Of a DNA stretch of 64,000 bases, positions 25,529 to 36,692 are shown piece by piece. Position 1 is the first letter of the stretch. Every line of letters begins with the position of its first letter. The stretch is from the NCBI RefSeq assembly GCF_000721235.1, contig NZ_JOFH01000027.1, positions 186,001-250,000 of the forward strand. The letters are read 5' to 3'. The notes beneath the pieces are model-generated. The model saw only the letters and a program-made list of their open reading frames with translations, was not told the origin of the DNA and searched no databases. The position numbers were made by a program, and so were the translations under genes. Origin of the DNA: Streptomyces olivaceus (GTDB taxonomy: Bacteria; Actinomycetota; Actinomycetes; Streptomycetales; Streptomycetaceae).

Positions 25529-25726
25529 TCAGCGGTGCCGGCTCGTCGTCGTGCGGCGCCAGCCGAAGGGGCCCGGCGAATCCATCGATGTCGTACGACG
25601 TCCGGTGCTGCTGCGGGTGTGGCGCGGGCCGTTCCGGCCTCCGGTCGTGATGGACCACGAGTGTTTGTTGATGTTCAGCCGCACTACGGGAAGGATCCGG
25701 AAACTCTTGCGGAACGTGAGTGGCAT
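25529..25726 (-). CDS. DUF4236 domain protein
   Basis: A 65-residue protein with the DUF4236 pattern: FRKSFRILPVVRLNINKHSW, SITTGGRNGPRHTRSSTGRR and the tail PGPFGWRRTT. DUF4236 is a short beta-rich, Gly/Arg-rich domain of unknown function, found alone or at the start of larger membrane proteins. ATG 25726 follows a GGGGGG run five bases upstream. The basic C-terminus suggests binding to something acidic, but no role can be inferred. It lies between the HTH-MurA gene and acnA; its transcription would run toward the HTH-MurA gene's promoter region. Confidence 0.75.
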   Translation of the reverse strand: MPLTFRKSFRILPVVRLNINKHSWSITTGGRNGPRHTRSSTGRRTTSMDSPGPFGWRRTTTSRHR

Positions 25727-25911
25727 CGTGCCCCCCTTCCGGGTCGTGCCGGGATGCCGACGCTTCCCGGCACGCATCGGATACCCGGGTTCGGCGTAGT
25801 GATGGCCGCACGGGTCACCCGGACGGGGCGCGGGAGCGTATGCGGCGCTGTGGTGGGGCGCACGCCACATGGCGCCCGGGCATGACCAGACCGGCCCTAT
25901 GTACTAGAGTT

Positions 25912-25927
25912 ATCTCGACATCGAGAT
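25912..25927. promoter_or_regulatory. Palindrome ATCTC-N6-GAGAT in the acnA promoter region
   Basis: TATCTCGACATCGAGATA (25911-25928) is a perfect 8-bp inverted repeat around CA, about 130 bp upstream of the acnA start. It shares the ATCTC-N6-GAGAT frame with the site in front of the HTH-MurA gene, so one regulator could bind both. Confidence 0.6.
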
Positions 25928-25970
25928 ATCTGCCGAGGCGTACCTCAGCCGCCACCCTGGTAAGGGCTAC

Positions 25971-25989
25971 CTAACTTAGCCTTACCTCA
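25971..25989 (-). promoter_or_regulatory. Candidate iron box (DmdR/IdeR type) upstream of acnA
   Basis: The minus-strand reading TGAGGTAAGGCTAAGTTAG matches about 13 of 19 positions of the DmdR1/IdeR consensus TTAGGTTAGGCTAACCTAA as I remember it. Aconitase has a 4Fe-4S cluster, so iron control would make sense. The match is moderate. Confidence 0.4.
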
Positions 25990-26041
25990 GCGAATCCGCC
26001 AGGGCGGCGCGGCGGCAGGATGCGGTGGTACGCGCACATGA

Positions 26042-28774
<2,733 letters not shown>

Positions 28775-28795
28775 GCGGCAGCAGTACACAACGGT

Positions 28796-28837
28796 CGAGG
28801 GCCGCACCCCCTGTTTCGAAGGGGGGTGCGGCCCTCG
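28796..28837. terminator. Strong terminator after acnA, shared with the converging GH92 gene
   Basis: A 16-bp perfect stem (CGAGGGCCGCACCCCC and its complement) with a ten-base loop. It lies in the 98-bp gap between converging stops. Confidence 0.9.
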
Positions 28838-28872
28838 CCGTGTGCCGAGCGTGTGCCGAAGGGGTCGGCTGC

Positions 28873-31800
28873 CTACGACAGCAGCTCCACCTCCGACAGC
28901 GTGTGCTCGCCGTCCAGGACCAGGCGGTACTTCGCGTACGTGCCCGGTGACTTCACCGAGAACGCCCGCGTCTGGCGGTCCCAGGCGAAGGACTCGCCGG
29001 AGCGCCGGTCCAGCGTCCGCCACGTCTTGCCGTCGGCCGAGCCCTGGAGCTTCCAGCCGGCCGGGGCCCTGGTGTGGTCCGCCGACGAGGTCAGCGTGTA
29101 CTGGAGCGCCTTGGCGCCCTTGTCCGCGACCGGCAGGTCCACCGACGTCACGGTCGCGTCGGTGGCCGACGTGTTGTCGAACAGCGCGCCCTCGCCCGTG
29201 ACCGCGTCGGCGCGCGGGGTCGGCACCTCGTCGTCCTTCGTGATCGACGGCGGCGCCGCGTTCTCGCCGGTGCCCCACGAGGACGGCTTCGCGCCCATGT
29301 CGAACTCCAGGACGCCGCCCTTCGAGATCAGCGAGTGGGGTAGCGAAGTGGAGGTCCAGCGCTTGCCGTTGACCTTCAGGCCCTGCACGTAGACGTTCTT
29401 CGTGCTGTTCTTCGGCGCCTTGACGACCAGCTTGCGGCCGTTCTCCAGGTGGACCGTCGCCTTGGTGAACAGCGGGGACCCGACGGCGTACTCGCCACTG
29501 CCCATCACCAGCGGGTAGAAGCCGAGCGAGGAGAAGAGGAACCAGGCCGACTGCTCGCCGTTGTCCTCGTCACCGTGGTAGCCCTGGCCGATCTCGCTGC
29601 CGGTGTACAGCCGCTGGAGCACCTCGCGGATGTTCTTCTGCGTCTTGTACGGCTGGCCGGCCGCGTCGTACATGTACAGGGCGTGGTGGGCGACCTGGTT
29701 GGAGTGCCCGTACATGCCCATGCGGACGTCCCGCGCCTCGGTCATCTCGTGGATGACGCCGCCGTAGGAGCCCTTCAGGTCGGGGGAGGCCGTCTCCGGG
29801 GTGGAGAGGTACTTGTCGAGCTTGTCGCCGAGGCCGTCCCGGCCGCCGTACAGGTTGGCGAGGCCGCGGCTGTCCTGCGGGGCGGTGAAGGCGTAGCCCC
29901 AGCCGTTGGTCTCCGTGTAGTCGTAGCCCCACACGCGCGGGTCGTACTTCTCGGAGTCGACGCGCCAGTTGCCCTTGGTGTCCTTGCCCTGGAAGAAGCC
30001 GGCCTTCGAGTCGAAGAGGTTGACGTAGTCCTGGGCGCGGTTGAGGAAGTACGCCGACTCGTCCTTGTACCGCTTCTCGCCGGTCTCCTTGTAGAGCTTC
30101 TCGCCCATCTTGGCGATGCCGTAGTCGTTGAGGTAGCCCTCCAGCGCCCACGACAGGCCCTCGTGCGTCTCGGTGCCGGTGTAGCCGAGGAACGGCGAGG
30201 TCTCCATGCCCTTGCGGCCCACGCCCGAGGACGGCGGCACCACGGTGGCGTTCTTGAGGGCCGCGTCGTACGCCGCCTTCGCGTCGAAGTCGACGCCCTT
30301 GACGTAGGCGTCCGCGAAGGCCACGTCCGAGGAGGTGCCGGTCATCAGGTCCGCGTAGCCCGGGGAGGACCAGCGCGAGGTCCAGCCGCCGTCCTTGTAG
30401 TGCTGCACGAAGCCGTCGACCAGCTCACCGGCCTTGGAGGGGGTGAGGAAGGAGTACGCGGGCCAGGTGGTCCGGTACGTGTCCCAGAAGCCGTTGTTGA
30501 CGTAGACCTTGCCGTCCACGACCTTGGCGCCGGTCTCGGTCGGCGTGTTCTCCTTGACCGCCTTGGAGAACGGGGAGGCGTACTTGTACTTCCCGTCGAC
30601 CTTCTCGTGGCCCGAGTTCGGGTACAGGTACAGCCGGTACAGGCTGGAGTACAGCGTGGTCAGCTGGTCCCGCGTGGCGCCCTCGACCTCGACCTTGCCG
30701 AGGATCGTGTCCCACTGCTTCTGGGCGTCGCGCTTGACCTTCTCGAAGGAGGCGCGCTTCGGGAGCTCCTGGCGCAGGTTGTCCTTCGCCTGGTCGACGC
30801 CGAGCAGCGAGGTGGCGATGCGCATCGTCACGGCGCGGTCGCGGCCGGCGTCGAAGCGCAGGTGGCCCTTGACGCCGCCGGTGTCCTCGCCGCCGGTGAC
30901 CTTGCTGTCGAACTCGCCGTAGACGAAGAGCCGGGTGGCGCCCGCGGAGCCGCCGGACTTGACGTCCGAGTAGCCGCTGAAGGTGCCGTTCTCCTTGTCC
31001 AGGGTCAGGCCGCCCTTGTCCTCGACGTTGTCGAAGATCACGCTCGCGTCGTCACCGGGGTAGGTGAAGCGCATCATCGCCGCGTGGTCGGTCGGCGCCA
31101 TCTCGGCCTTGAGGCCGTTCTCGAACCGCACCCCGTAGTAGTACGGCCGGGCGGTCTCGTTCTCGTGCCGGAAGGCCAGCTCGCGGGCGTCCCGGCTCGT
31201 GTCGGGGGTGCCGGAGGCGGCCGACGGCATCACCTGGAAGGTCTGCCGGTCGCCCATCCACGGGCTCGGCTCGTGACTCGCGCCGAACGCCTGCAGGGTG
31301 GGCAGGTTGTCGTCGTTGTTGCCGCTCGCGTAGTCGTACAGCCAGCTGGTCGTCCCGGCGTTGGTCACCGGCGTCCAGAAGTTGAAGCCGTGCGGCACGG
31401 CGGTCGCGGGGAAGTTGTTGCCGCGCGAGAAGCTGCCGCTGGAGTTGGTGCCGCGGGTGGTGAGCGCGTAGTCGGACAGGTGGGCCTCGGGGCGCTCGGG
31501 CTCCGCCCGCTTGATCTCCACGTCGTCCAGCCAGCCGCGGAACTTCGCCGGGCCCTTGGGGGAGTCGTACGCCACCAGGATCCGGTCGACGGTCTTGCCG
31601 GCGGCGACCGAGCCGATGCCCGACTCGACGCTGTTCCACTGGTTGACGTAGAGGATCTTGGCGTCGCCCTGGCCGCGCGGCGTCAGCGGGAACCCGTGCT
31701 GGTCGGTGGCCTCGAGGTCGCTCAGGTAGGTGCCGTCGGTGAAGGCGAGGTCGACGGAGACGTTCGTGGCGTCGTAGTCGAGGTCGCGGTCGGCCATCGC

Positions 31801-32682
31801 GGGGAAGATCTTGTACGACAGCTCGGTGCGCCGGTCGACCTTCACGTCGACGTCGAAGACCTTGTTGTACGAGTAGGCCCGGCCGTCCGCGGTGTGCCGG
31901 CCCGCGTAGCGCAGCGCGTGCGTGCCGGTGAAGCCCGCGTTCGCCTTCGCGGTGGGCGAGCTGGTGGGGCCCTCGTCGACGAAGGCGAGCATGTCCTCGG
32001 GCGCCGGGGTCTCGGCGTCGCCCGTGGAGAACTGGACGTCGCCGAGCTGGAGCGCGTCGCCCGCCCCGTTGTTCTTGGTGAACTCCAGGCGGAAGTGCTG
32101 GAACTCGGCGGTCTCGGCGAGGTCGTAGGTCTTCGTCGTGAACGGTTCGCCGAAGGTCTCGCCGGAGCGGGTGTCCAGCGTCTGCCAGCTCTCGCCGTCC
32201 GTCGAGCCCTTCAACGTCCAGTCGCGCGGGTCGCGTTCGGAGTGGTCGTTGGCGGAGGTGAGCGCGTACTTGACGATCTTCGTCGGCGCGTCCAGGTCGA
32301 ACTCGACCCAGCCGGTCGGCGCGAAGGTCAGCCACTTGGTGCCCGGCTCGTTGTCGGCGAGGTTCTCCTTCACCTCCCCGCCGTTGGTGTTCTCGGCGCT
32401 GGCGCGCACGCGGGTGACGTGTTCGGTGACGTTGCCGGGTATGCCGGTGCTGAAGCCGCCGTCGACGCCCGAGGACCGCTTGCCGCCGTCCGCGCCGGTG
32501 TCCACGGTGCTGACCCAGTCCGGGGCCGGGTCGCCGTCCTCGAAGGACGACGTGAACTCCCGGTCGGTCTTCGCGGGTGCGTTCGGCAGTGCGACCGCCG
32601 CCCCTTGAGAACCCACCGCCAAAGCGAAGGCGGTCGTCATGACGACCGCCGGACCCCATCTGTGCCGAACTCTGTACTGCAT
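28873..32682 (-). CDS. Secreted GH92 alpha-mannosidase with two discoidin-like domains
   Basis: A 1269-residue exported glycosidase. After a signal peptide (MTTAFALAVGSQGAAVALP) come an F5/8C (CBM32-like) domain at about residues 90-240 (DNEPGTKWLTFAPTGWVEF), a beta-sandwich linker, and the GH92 catalytic region from about 400 to 1130. The latter shows GFWDTYRTTWPAYSFLTP and the conserved metal/acid segment YHGDEDNGEQSAWFLFSSLG. A second discoidin-like domain closes the protein. GH92 enzymes are calcium-dependent exo-alpha-mannosidases that trim mannans or N-glycans. The gene is divergent from ngcE, linking mannose release with amino-sugar uptake. A LacI-type palindrome lies ~25 bp upstream of ATG 32682. 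Confidence 0.92.
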   Translation of the reverse strand: MQYRVRHRWGPAVVMTTAFALAVGSQGAAVALPNAPAKTDREFTSSFEDGDPAPDWVSTVDTGADGGKRSSGVDGGFSTGIPGNVTEHVTRVRASAENTNGGEVKENLADNEPGTKWLTFAPTGWVEFDLDAPTKIVKYALTSANDHSERDPRDWTLKGSTDGESWQTLDTRSGETFGEPFTTKTYDLAETAEFQHFRLEFTKNNGAGDALQLGDVQFSTGDAETPAPEDMLAFVDEGPTSSPTAKANAGFTGTHALRYAGRHTADGRAYSYNKVFDVDVKVDRRTELSYKIFPAMADRDLDYDATNVSVDLAFTDGTYLSDLEATDQHGFPLTPRGQGDAKILYVNQWNSVESGIGSVAAGKTVDRILVAYDSPKGPAKFRGWLDDVEIKRAEPERPEAHLSDYALTTRGTNSSGSFSRGNNFPATAVPHGFNFWTPVTNAGTTSWLYDYASGNNDDNLPTLQAFGASHEPSPWMGDRQTFQVMPSAASGTPDTSRDARELAFRHENETARPYYYGVRFENGLKAEMAPTDHAAMMRFTYPGDDASVIFDNVEDKGGLTLDKENGTFSGYSDVKSGGSAGATRLFVYGEFDSKVTGGEDTGGVKGHLRFDAGRDRAVTMRIATSLLGVDQAKDNLRQELPKRASFEKVKRDAQKQWDTILGKVEVEGATRDQLTTLYSSLYRLYLYPNSGHEKVDGKYKYASPFSKAVKENTPTETGAKVVDGKVYVNNGFWDTYRTTWPAYSFLTPSKAGELVDGFVQHYKDGGWTSRWSSPGYADLMTGTSSDVAFADAYVKGVDFDAKAAYDAALKNATVVPPSSGVGRKGMETSPFLGYTGTETHEGLSWALEGYLNDYGIAKMGEKLYKETGEKRYKDESAYFLNRAQDYVNLFDSKAGFFQGKDTKGNWRVDSEKYDPRVWGYDYTETNGWGYAFTAPQDSRGLANLYGGRDGLGDKLDKYLSTPETASPDLKGSYGGVIHEMTEARDVRMGMYGHSNQVAHHALYMYDAAGQPYKTQKNIREVLQRLYTGSEIGQGYHGDEDNGEQSAWFLFSSLGFYPLVMGSGEYAVGSPLFTKATVHLENGRKLVVKAPKNSTKNVYVQGLKVNGKRWTSTSLPHSLISKGGVLEFDMGAKPSSWGTGENAAPPSITKDDEVPTPRADAVTGEGALFDNTSATDATVTSVDLPVADKGAKALQYTLTSSADHTRAPAGWKLQGSADGKTWRTLDRRSGESFAWDRQTRAFSVKSPGTYAKYRLVLDGEHTLSEVELLS

Positions 32683-32706
32683 GTCCTGGCCACCCTCCCA
32701 GCGCGT

Positions 32707-32718
32707 GGGACAACGTTG
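32707..32718. promoter_or_regulatory. LacI-type operator in the GH92 promoter
   Basis: GACAACGTTGTC is a perfect 12-bp palindrome with the central CG typical of LacI-family operators. It is placed ~25 bp upstream of the GH92 start codon, where a repressor would block transcription. Confidence 0.55.
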
Positions 32719-32909
32719 TCAATTCAACTGCGCAAGGACCAGTAGGGGTCAAGTGGCATGTGATGTCAAGGGTGTTGGATGTGGCGTTCGGGGGTTATGC
32801 CAGGGATTCTTACGGCATGCGGCGCACCGGCCACTCATATTTCCGGGAGGTCTCAACTCGGAAAAGACGTACCGCCAACCTTGCATTCGATCTTGCTCAG
32901 TCGGCGGAA

Positions 32910-32925
32910 AGTGGACTATACCTGT
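32910..32925. promoter_or_regulatory. DasR-like operator (dre) upstream of ngcE
   Basis: AGTGGACTATACCTGT resembles the dre consensus ACTGGTCTAGACCACT, with the TGG and ACC half-site cores kept and the centre degenerate. It is located ~180 bp before ngcE. DasR control of amino-sugar uptake genes is established in S. coelicolor. Confidence 0.55.
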
Positions 32926-33107
32926 CGGCCACCGGGGGAACCCGGGGAAACCGCGACGGGACCCCCGCCGGGCGCCCGAACAGCAGTGGAAGCACGAGTG
33001 GCAGCACGGCAGTACCGCACTTCCTGCACGAACCAGCACGACCCGATCGCGGTGCCGGTCAGGATCCGGTTCACCGCCTGAGTCCTGGAGAAGGCGAGGA
33101 CTTGAGC

Positions 33108-34556
33108 ATGGGATCCACTTCCGCCGAGAACAACGGTACGGGCGTCGGCCGCCGCGATCTGATCAAGCGGTCCGCCGCGCTCGGCCTGATCTCCGTACCC
33201 ACGATGGGTTTTCTGTCCGCCTGCGCCAGCGGCGGCGGTGGCTCCCAGGAGAAGGCCGAGGCGGGCGAGAAGTCCGAGAAGAACCCGCTCGCCGTCAATG
33301 ACAGCGCCCAGATGGAATTCGTCCTCTTCGACGGAGGCTTCGGCAAGGAGTACGCCGAGGACGCCGTGAAGCTGTACGAGAAGGCCTATCCCGGCGCCAA
33401 GGTGAAGTTCGCCGCCACCCAGAAGATCCAGTCGACCCTGCAGCCGCGTTTCAACGGCGGCAACCCGCCCGACCTCGTCGACAACTCCGGCGCCGAGCAG
33501 ATGGACATGGGCGTCCTGGTCGGCAAGAAGCAACTCGCCGACCTCACCCCGCTCCTTGACGCCCCGTCCTACGACGACCCCGCCAAGAAGGTCCGCGACA
33601 CCCTGCGCCCCGGCATCGTGGAGATGGGCCAGTTCGACGGCGACCCGGTCTGGATCCTGTACTACGCCTACACGGTGTACGGCAACTGGTACTCCCAGAA
33701 GGCGCTGGACTCCCTCGACGCGGAGTACCCGAAGACCTGGGACGAGATGCTCGCGGTCTGCGCGAAGGCCAAGAAGAAGGGCATGGCCGGCTGGACGTAC
33801 GCGGGCAAGTACCCGTACTACATCCCCTTCTCCATGTCCCCGATGATCGCCAAGGTCGGCGGCGTCGAGGTGATCGACGCCATCGACAACCTGGAGCCGA
33901 ACGCCTGGAAGCACCCGGCGGTCAAGACGGTCTTCGAGGCCTGGTACGAGCTGTTCAAGAAGGGCTACGTCCTCAAGGGCACCCCGGGCCTGGACCACAT
34001 CCAGTCGCAGACCGCCTGGGCCAAGGGCGACGCCCTGTTCCTCCCCAACGGCTCCTGGGTGGAGAACGAGTCGGCGAAGGTCATCCCCGCCGACTTCCAG
34101 CTCACCGTCTCCGCGCCGCCCGGCATCGACGACTCCGACAAGATGCCGTTCGGCACCATGTGGGCCTCCGGCGGCGAGCCCTTCATCGTCCCCGCCAAGG
34201 CGGCCAACGGCGCCGGCGGCATGGAGCAGCTGCGCATCATGCTCAGCGAGGCCTCCTCCAGGAACTTCACCGGCAAGGTCAAGTCCCTGAGCGCCTACAA
34301 CGGCGGCACCGACGGCATCGAGCTGACCCCGGGCCTCAAGTCCGGTGTCGCGGCGCTGGAGCTGGCCGGCGAGAACGTGGTCAACCCGCGCATGCAGGAC
34401 TGGTACGTGCAGCTCCAGAAGGAGAAGATCGGCGTCGCCTGCCTGGGCGAGATGATGGCCGGCCGGCTCACCCCGGCCGAGACCATCAAGAAAATCCAGG
34501 GCTACGCCGACGACGCCGCCAAGGACTCGTCGATCAAGCACTACAAGCACCAGTGA
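33108..34556 (+). CDS. ngcE: ABC transporter sugar-binding lipoprotein NgcE-type
   Basis: This 482-residue extracellular solute-binding protein is very likely the orthologue of S. coelicolor NgcE (SCO6005), which binds N,N'-diacetylchitobiose. The N-terminus has a twin-arginine-like motif GRRDLIKRSAALG followed by a lipobox ending LSAC, so it is probably exported by Tat and lipid-anchored. The mature part shows the family-1 binding-protein layout (FVLFDGGFGKEYAEDAV, GNPPDLVDNSGAEQ, GDALFLPNGSWVENE). ATG 33108 has GAGGA six bases upstream. It is the first gene of an importer operon; no ATPase gene is present, as expected for transporters that share MsiK. The operator upstream suggests DasR control. 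Confidence 0.9.
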   Translation: MGSTSAENNGTGVGRRDLIKRSAALGLISVPTMGFLSACASGGGGSQEKAEAGEKSEKNPLAVNDSAQMEFVLFDGGFGKEYAEDAVKLYEKAYPGAKVKFAATQKIQSTLQPRFNGGNPPDLVDNSGAEQMDMGVLVGKKQLADLTPLLDAPSYDDPAKKVRDTLRPGIVEMGQFDGDPVWILYYAYTVYGNWYSQKALDSLDAEYPKTWDEMLAVCAKAKKKGMAGWTYAGKYPYYIPFSMSPMIAKVGGVEVIDAIDNLEPNAWKHPAVKTVFEAWYELFKKGYVLKGTPGLDHIQSQTAWAKGDALFLPNGSWVENESAKVIPADFQLTVSAPPGIDDSDKMPFGTMWASGGEPFIVPAKAANGAGGMEQLRIMLSEASSRNFTGKVKSLSAYNGGTDGIELTPGLKSGVAALELAGENVVNPRMQDWYVQLQKEKIGVACLGEMMAGRLTPAETIKKIQGYADDAAKDSSIKHYKHQ

Positions 34557-34566
34557 GGACGCGTCA

Positions 34567-34609
34567 CCAGGGCCTGTCCGGCGCCGCCGCGGCGCCGGAC
34601 AGGCCCTGG
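34567..34609 (+). promoter_or_regulatory. Very long intercistronic hairpin between ngcE and ngcF
   Basis: A 43-base near-perfect palindrome: 21-base arms starting CCAGGGCCTGTCCGG flank a single C. It starts 10 bp after the ngcE stop. It likely stabilises the upstream mRNA and reduces read-through, giving more binding protein than permease. Confidence 0.8.
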
Positions 34610-34644
34610 CGGCGCCGCCCGCGCGCAGATCGGGGTCGGTAGCA

Positions 34645-35571
34645 ATGCAGCACGGCAAGTACCGGTTCATCGTGGGGTTCCTGGCGGTTCCCCTGGGGCT
34701 GTACGCGCTCTTCGTCATCTGGCCGTTCATCCAGTCCATCTACTACTCGTTCACCGACTGGACGGGCCTGAGCCCCGAGTTCTCGATGGTCGGCTTCGAC
34801 AACTACTCGCGGCTGCTCGACGACGACATCTTCTGGAAGTCCCTGCAGCACAGCGTGCTGTTCGCCCTGCTGGTGCCGCTGGTCACCCTCGGCCTGGCGC
34901 TCTTCTTCGCCTTCATGATCAACGTGGGCGGACGGCGCCGCCGAGGCGGGCCCGCGATCACCGGCGTCCGCGGCTCCGGCTTCTACAAGATCGTGTACTT
35001 CTTCCCGCAGGTGCTCTCGATCGCGATCGTCGCCCTGCTGTTCCAGTTCGCGTACAACCCCGACAGCGGAGCGATCAACTCGCTGCTGCGCGGGATCGGC
35101 CTGGACTCCGTGCAGCCGCTGTGGCTCGGCGACCCGAACATCGCCCTGTGGTGCGTGATGGCGGTGCTGGTCTGGTCCACCGTCGGCTTCTTCGTCGTCC
35201 TCTTCTCCGCGGGCATGGCCTCCATCCCGGCGGAGCTGTACGAGGCCGCGCTGCTGGACGGGGCGAACCGCTCCACCACCTTCTTCAAGGTCACCCTGCC
35301 GCTGCTGTGGGACACCGTGCAGTCCGGCTGGGTCTACATGGGCATCCTCGCGCTCGGCGCCGAGTCGTTCGCGGTCGTGCAGATCATGACGACCGGGCCG
35401 GGCGGACCCGACTACTCGACCACCGTGATGGTCCTGTACGTGTACCAGAAGGCGTTCCGGGACGGTCAGGCCGCCTACGCCACCACCATCGGCGTCGCCC
35501 TGCTCGTCGTCACGCTGGCCTTCGCGGCCGTCGTGATGCGGCTGGGCCGGCGCGAGCGGCTGGAGTACTGA
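34645..35571 (+). CDS. ngcF: ABC transporter permease NgcF-type
   Basis: A 308-residue inner-membrane permease of the carbohydrate-uptake-1 type with six predicted membrane helices. Examples are FIVGFLAVPLGLYALFVIWP at the start and IGVALLVVTLAFAAVVM at the end. The EAA loop that docks the ATPase is visible as AELYEAALLDGANRSTTFFK. It forms a heterodimer with the next gene's product. It is separated from ngcE by a long hairpin and lies four bases before ngcG. The start ATG 34645 has only a weak GGGGTCGG upstream. Confidence 0.9.
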   Translation: MQHGKYRFIVGFLAVPLGLYALFVIWPFIQSIYYSFTDWTGLSPEFSMVGFDNYSRLLDDDIFWKSLQHSVLFALLVPLVTLGLALFFAFMINVGGRRRRGGPAITGVRGSGFYKIVYFFPQVLSIAIVALLFQFAYNPDSGAINSLLRGIGLDSVQPLWLGDPNIALWCVMAVLVWSTVGFFVVLFSAGMASIPAELYEAALLDGANRSTTFFKVTLPLLWDTVQSGWVYMGILALGAESFAVVQIMTTGPGGPDYSTTVMVLYVYQKAFRDGQAAYATTIGVALLVVTLAFAAVVMRLGRRERLEY

Positions 35572-35575
35572 TCAC

Positions 35576-36499
35576 ATGACGACGACCGACACCCCCGCCC
35601 CCGTACCGGCCGAGCCCGGCACGCCCGTCGACAAGGGCGGGGCGCCGTCCGACGGGCCCCGGAAGGGGAAGAAGGAGGGCACCGCCCTCAACGTCTTCTC
35701 CCACGGCGTCCTGGTCATCTGGGCGATCATGGTCGGCCTGCCGCTGGTGTGGGCGGTGATGACGTCCTTCAAGGACGACGCCTCCATCTTCGGCTCGCCC
35801 TGGTCGCTGCCCGACAGACTGAACTTCGACAACTGGTCGCGGGCCTGGTCCCAGGCCCACATGAGCGACTACTTCCTCAACACCGTCCTGGTGGTGGGAT
35901 TCTCGCTCGTCGGCACCCTGGTCCTCGGCTCCATGGCGGCCTACGTCCTGGCCCGGTTCGAGTTCCCCGGCAACCGGTTCATCTATTACTTGTTCATCGC
36001 CGGCATGAGTTTCCCGATCATGCTCGCGCTGGTCCCGCTGTTCTACGTCGTGGACAACATGGGCCTGCTGAACACCCTCCCCGGGTTGGTCCTGGTCTAC
36101 ATCGCCTACTCACTGCCCTTCACGGTGTTCTTCCTGACCGGGTTCTTCCGCTCCCTGCCGAGTTCGGTGGCCGAAGCCGCCTTCGTGGACGGCGCCTCGC
36201 ACACCCGGACCTTCTTCCAGGTCATGCTGCCGATGGCCAAGCCCGGCCTGATCAGCGTGGGGATCTTCAACTTCCTGGGGCAGTGGAACCAGTACATGCT
36301 GCCCACCGTGCTGAACACGGACCCCGACAAACACGTCCTCACCCAGGGCCTGGTGCAGCTCGCGGTCAGCCAGGGCTACAAGGGCGACTGGTCGGGCCTG
36401 TTCGCGGGCCTGGTGATGGCGATGCTGCCGGTGCTGGCCGCGTACATCGTCTTCCAGCGCCAGGTGGTCCAGGGGCTCACGGCCGGTGCCCTGAAATAG
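35576..36499 (+). CDS. ngcG: ABC transporter permease NgcG-type
   Basis: The 307-residue second permease of the amino-sugar importer. A polar N-terminal tail of ~40 residues precedes six helices, beginning FSHGVLVIWAIMVGLPLVWA. The EAA loop is SSVAEAAFVDGASHTRTFFQ. It starts at ATG 35576, four bases after the ngcF stop, so translation is coupled. With NgcE and NgcF and the general ATPase MsiK encoded elsewhere, it would import chitin-derived N,N'-diacetylchitobiose. A strong terminator lies 14 bp after the stop. Confidence 0.9.
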   Translation: MTTTDTPAPVPAEPGTPVDKGGAPSDGPRKGKKEGTALNVFSHGVLVIWAIMVGLPLVWAVMTSFKDDASIFGSPWSLPDRLNFDNWSRAWSQAHMSDYFLNTVLVVGFSLVGTLVLGSMAAYVLARFEFPGNRFIYYLFIAGMSFPIMLALVPLFYVVDNMGLLNTLPGLVLVYIAYSLPFTVFFLTGFFRSLPSSVAEAAFVDGASHTRTFFQVMLPMAKPGLISVGIFNFLGQWNQYMLPTVLNTDPDKHVLTQGLVQLAVSQGYKGDWSGLFAGLVMAMLPVLAAYIVFQRQVVQGLTAGALK

Positions 36500-36513
36500 C
36501 GCTCAGGAGACCC

Positions 36514-36549
36514 CGCACGCCGCCCCCGGGACACCGGGGGCGGCGTGCG
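36514..36549 (+). terminator. Terminator of the ngcEFG operon
   Basis: A 16-bp perfect stem CGCACGCCGCCCCCGG with its complement and the four-base loop GACA. Confidence 0.9.
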
Positions 36550-36692
36550 CGTGTGCGCGGGACGCCTGTGCGGGGCACCCGGATGCGGTTCAACCTCTTG
36601 ACGGGAGGCGACCCGAACGGCTCAGCTTAGAGTTCACTAGTTGGACATTGGACGGGGTCTCATCGAAGCGGCCCCGCGCGCAGGAGGTCGTC

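Larger units (their letters stand above)
32683..33107. other. Divergent control region between GH92 gene and ngcE
   Basis: A 425-bp stretch without a convincing gene. Apart from the two operators listed separately it holds TTGTCAATTCAA-type AT-rich promoter sequence near the GH92 start and a GGAGAAGGCGAGGA purine run just before the ngcE start. The GC content is lower than in the flanking genes. Confidence 0.5.

Noticed and set aside
29449..32745. 1098-codon plus-strand frame across the GH92 gene
   Set aside because: Mirror of the mannosidase coding bias with no motif.
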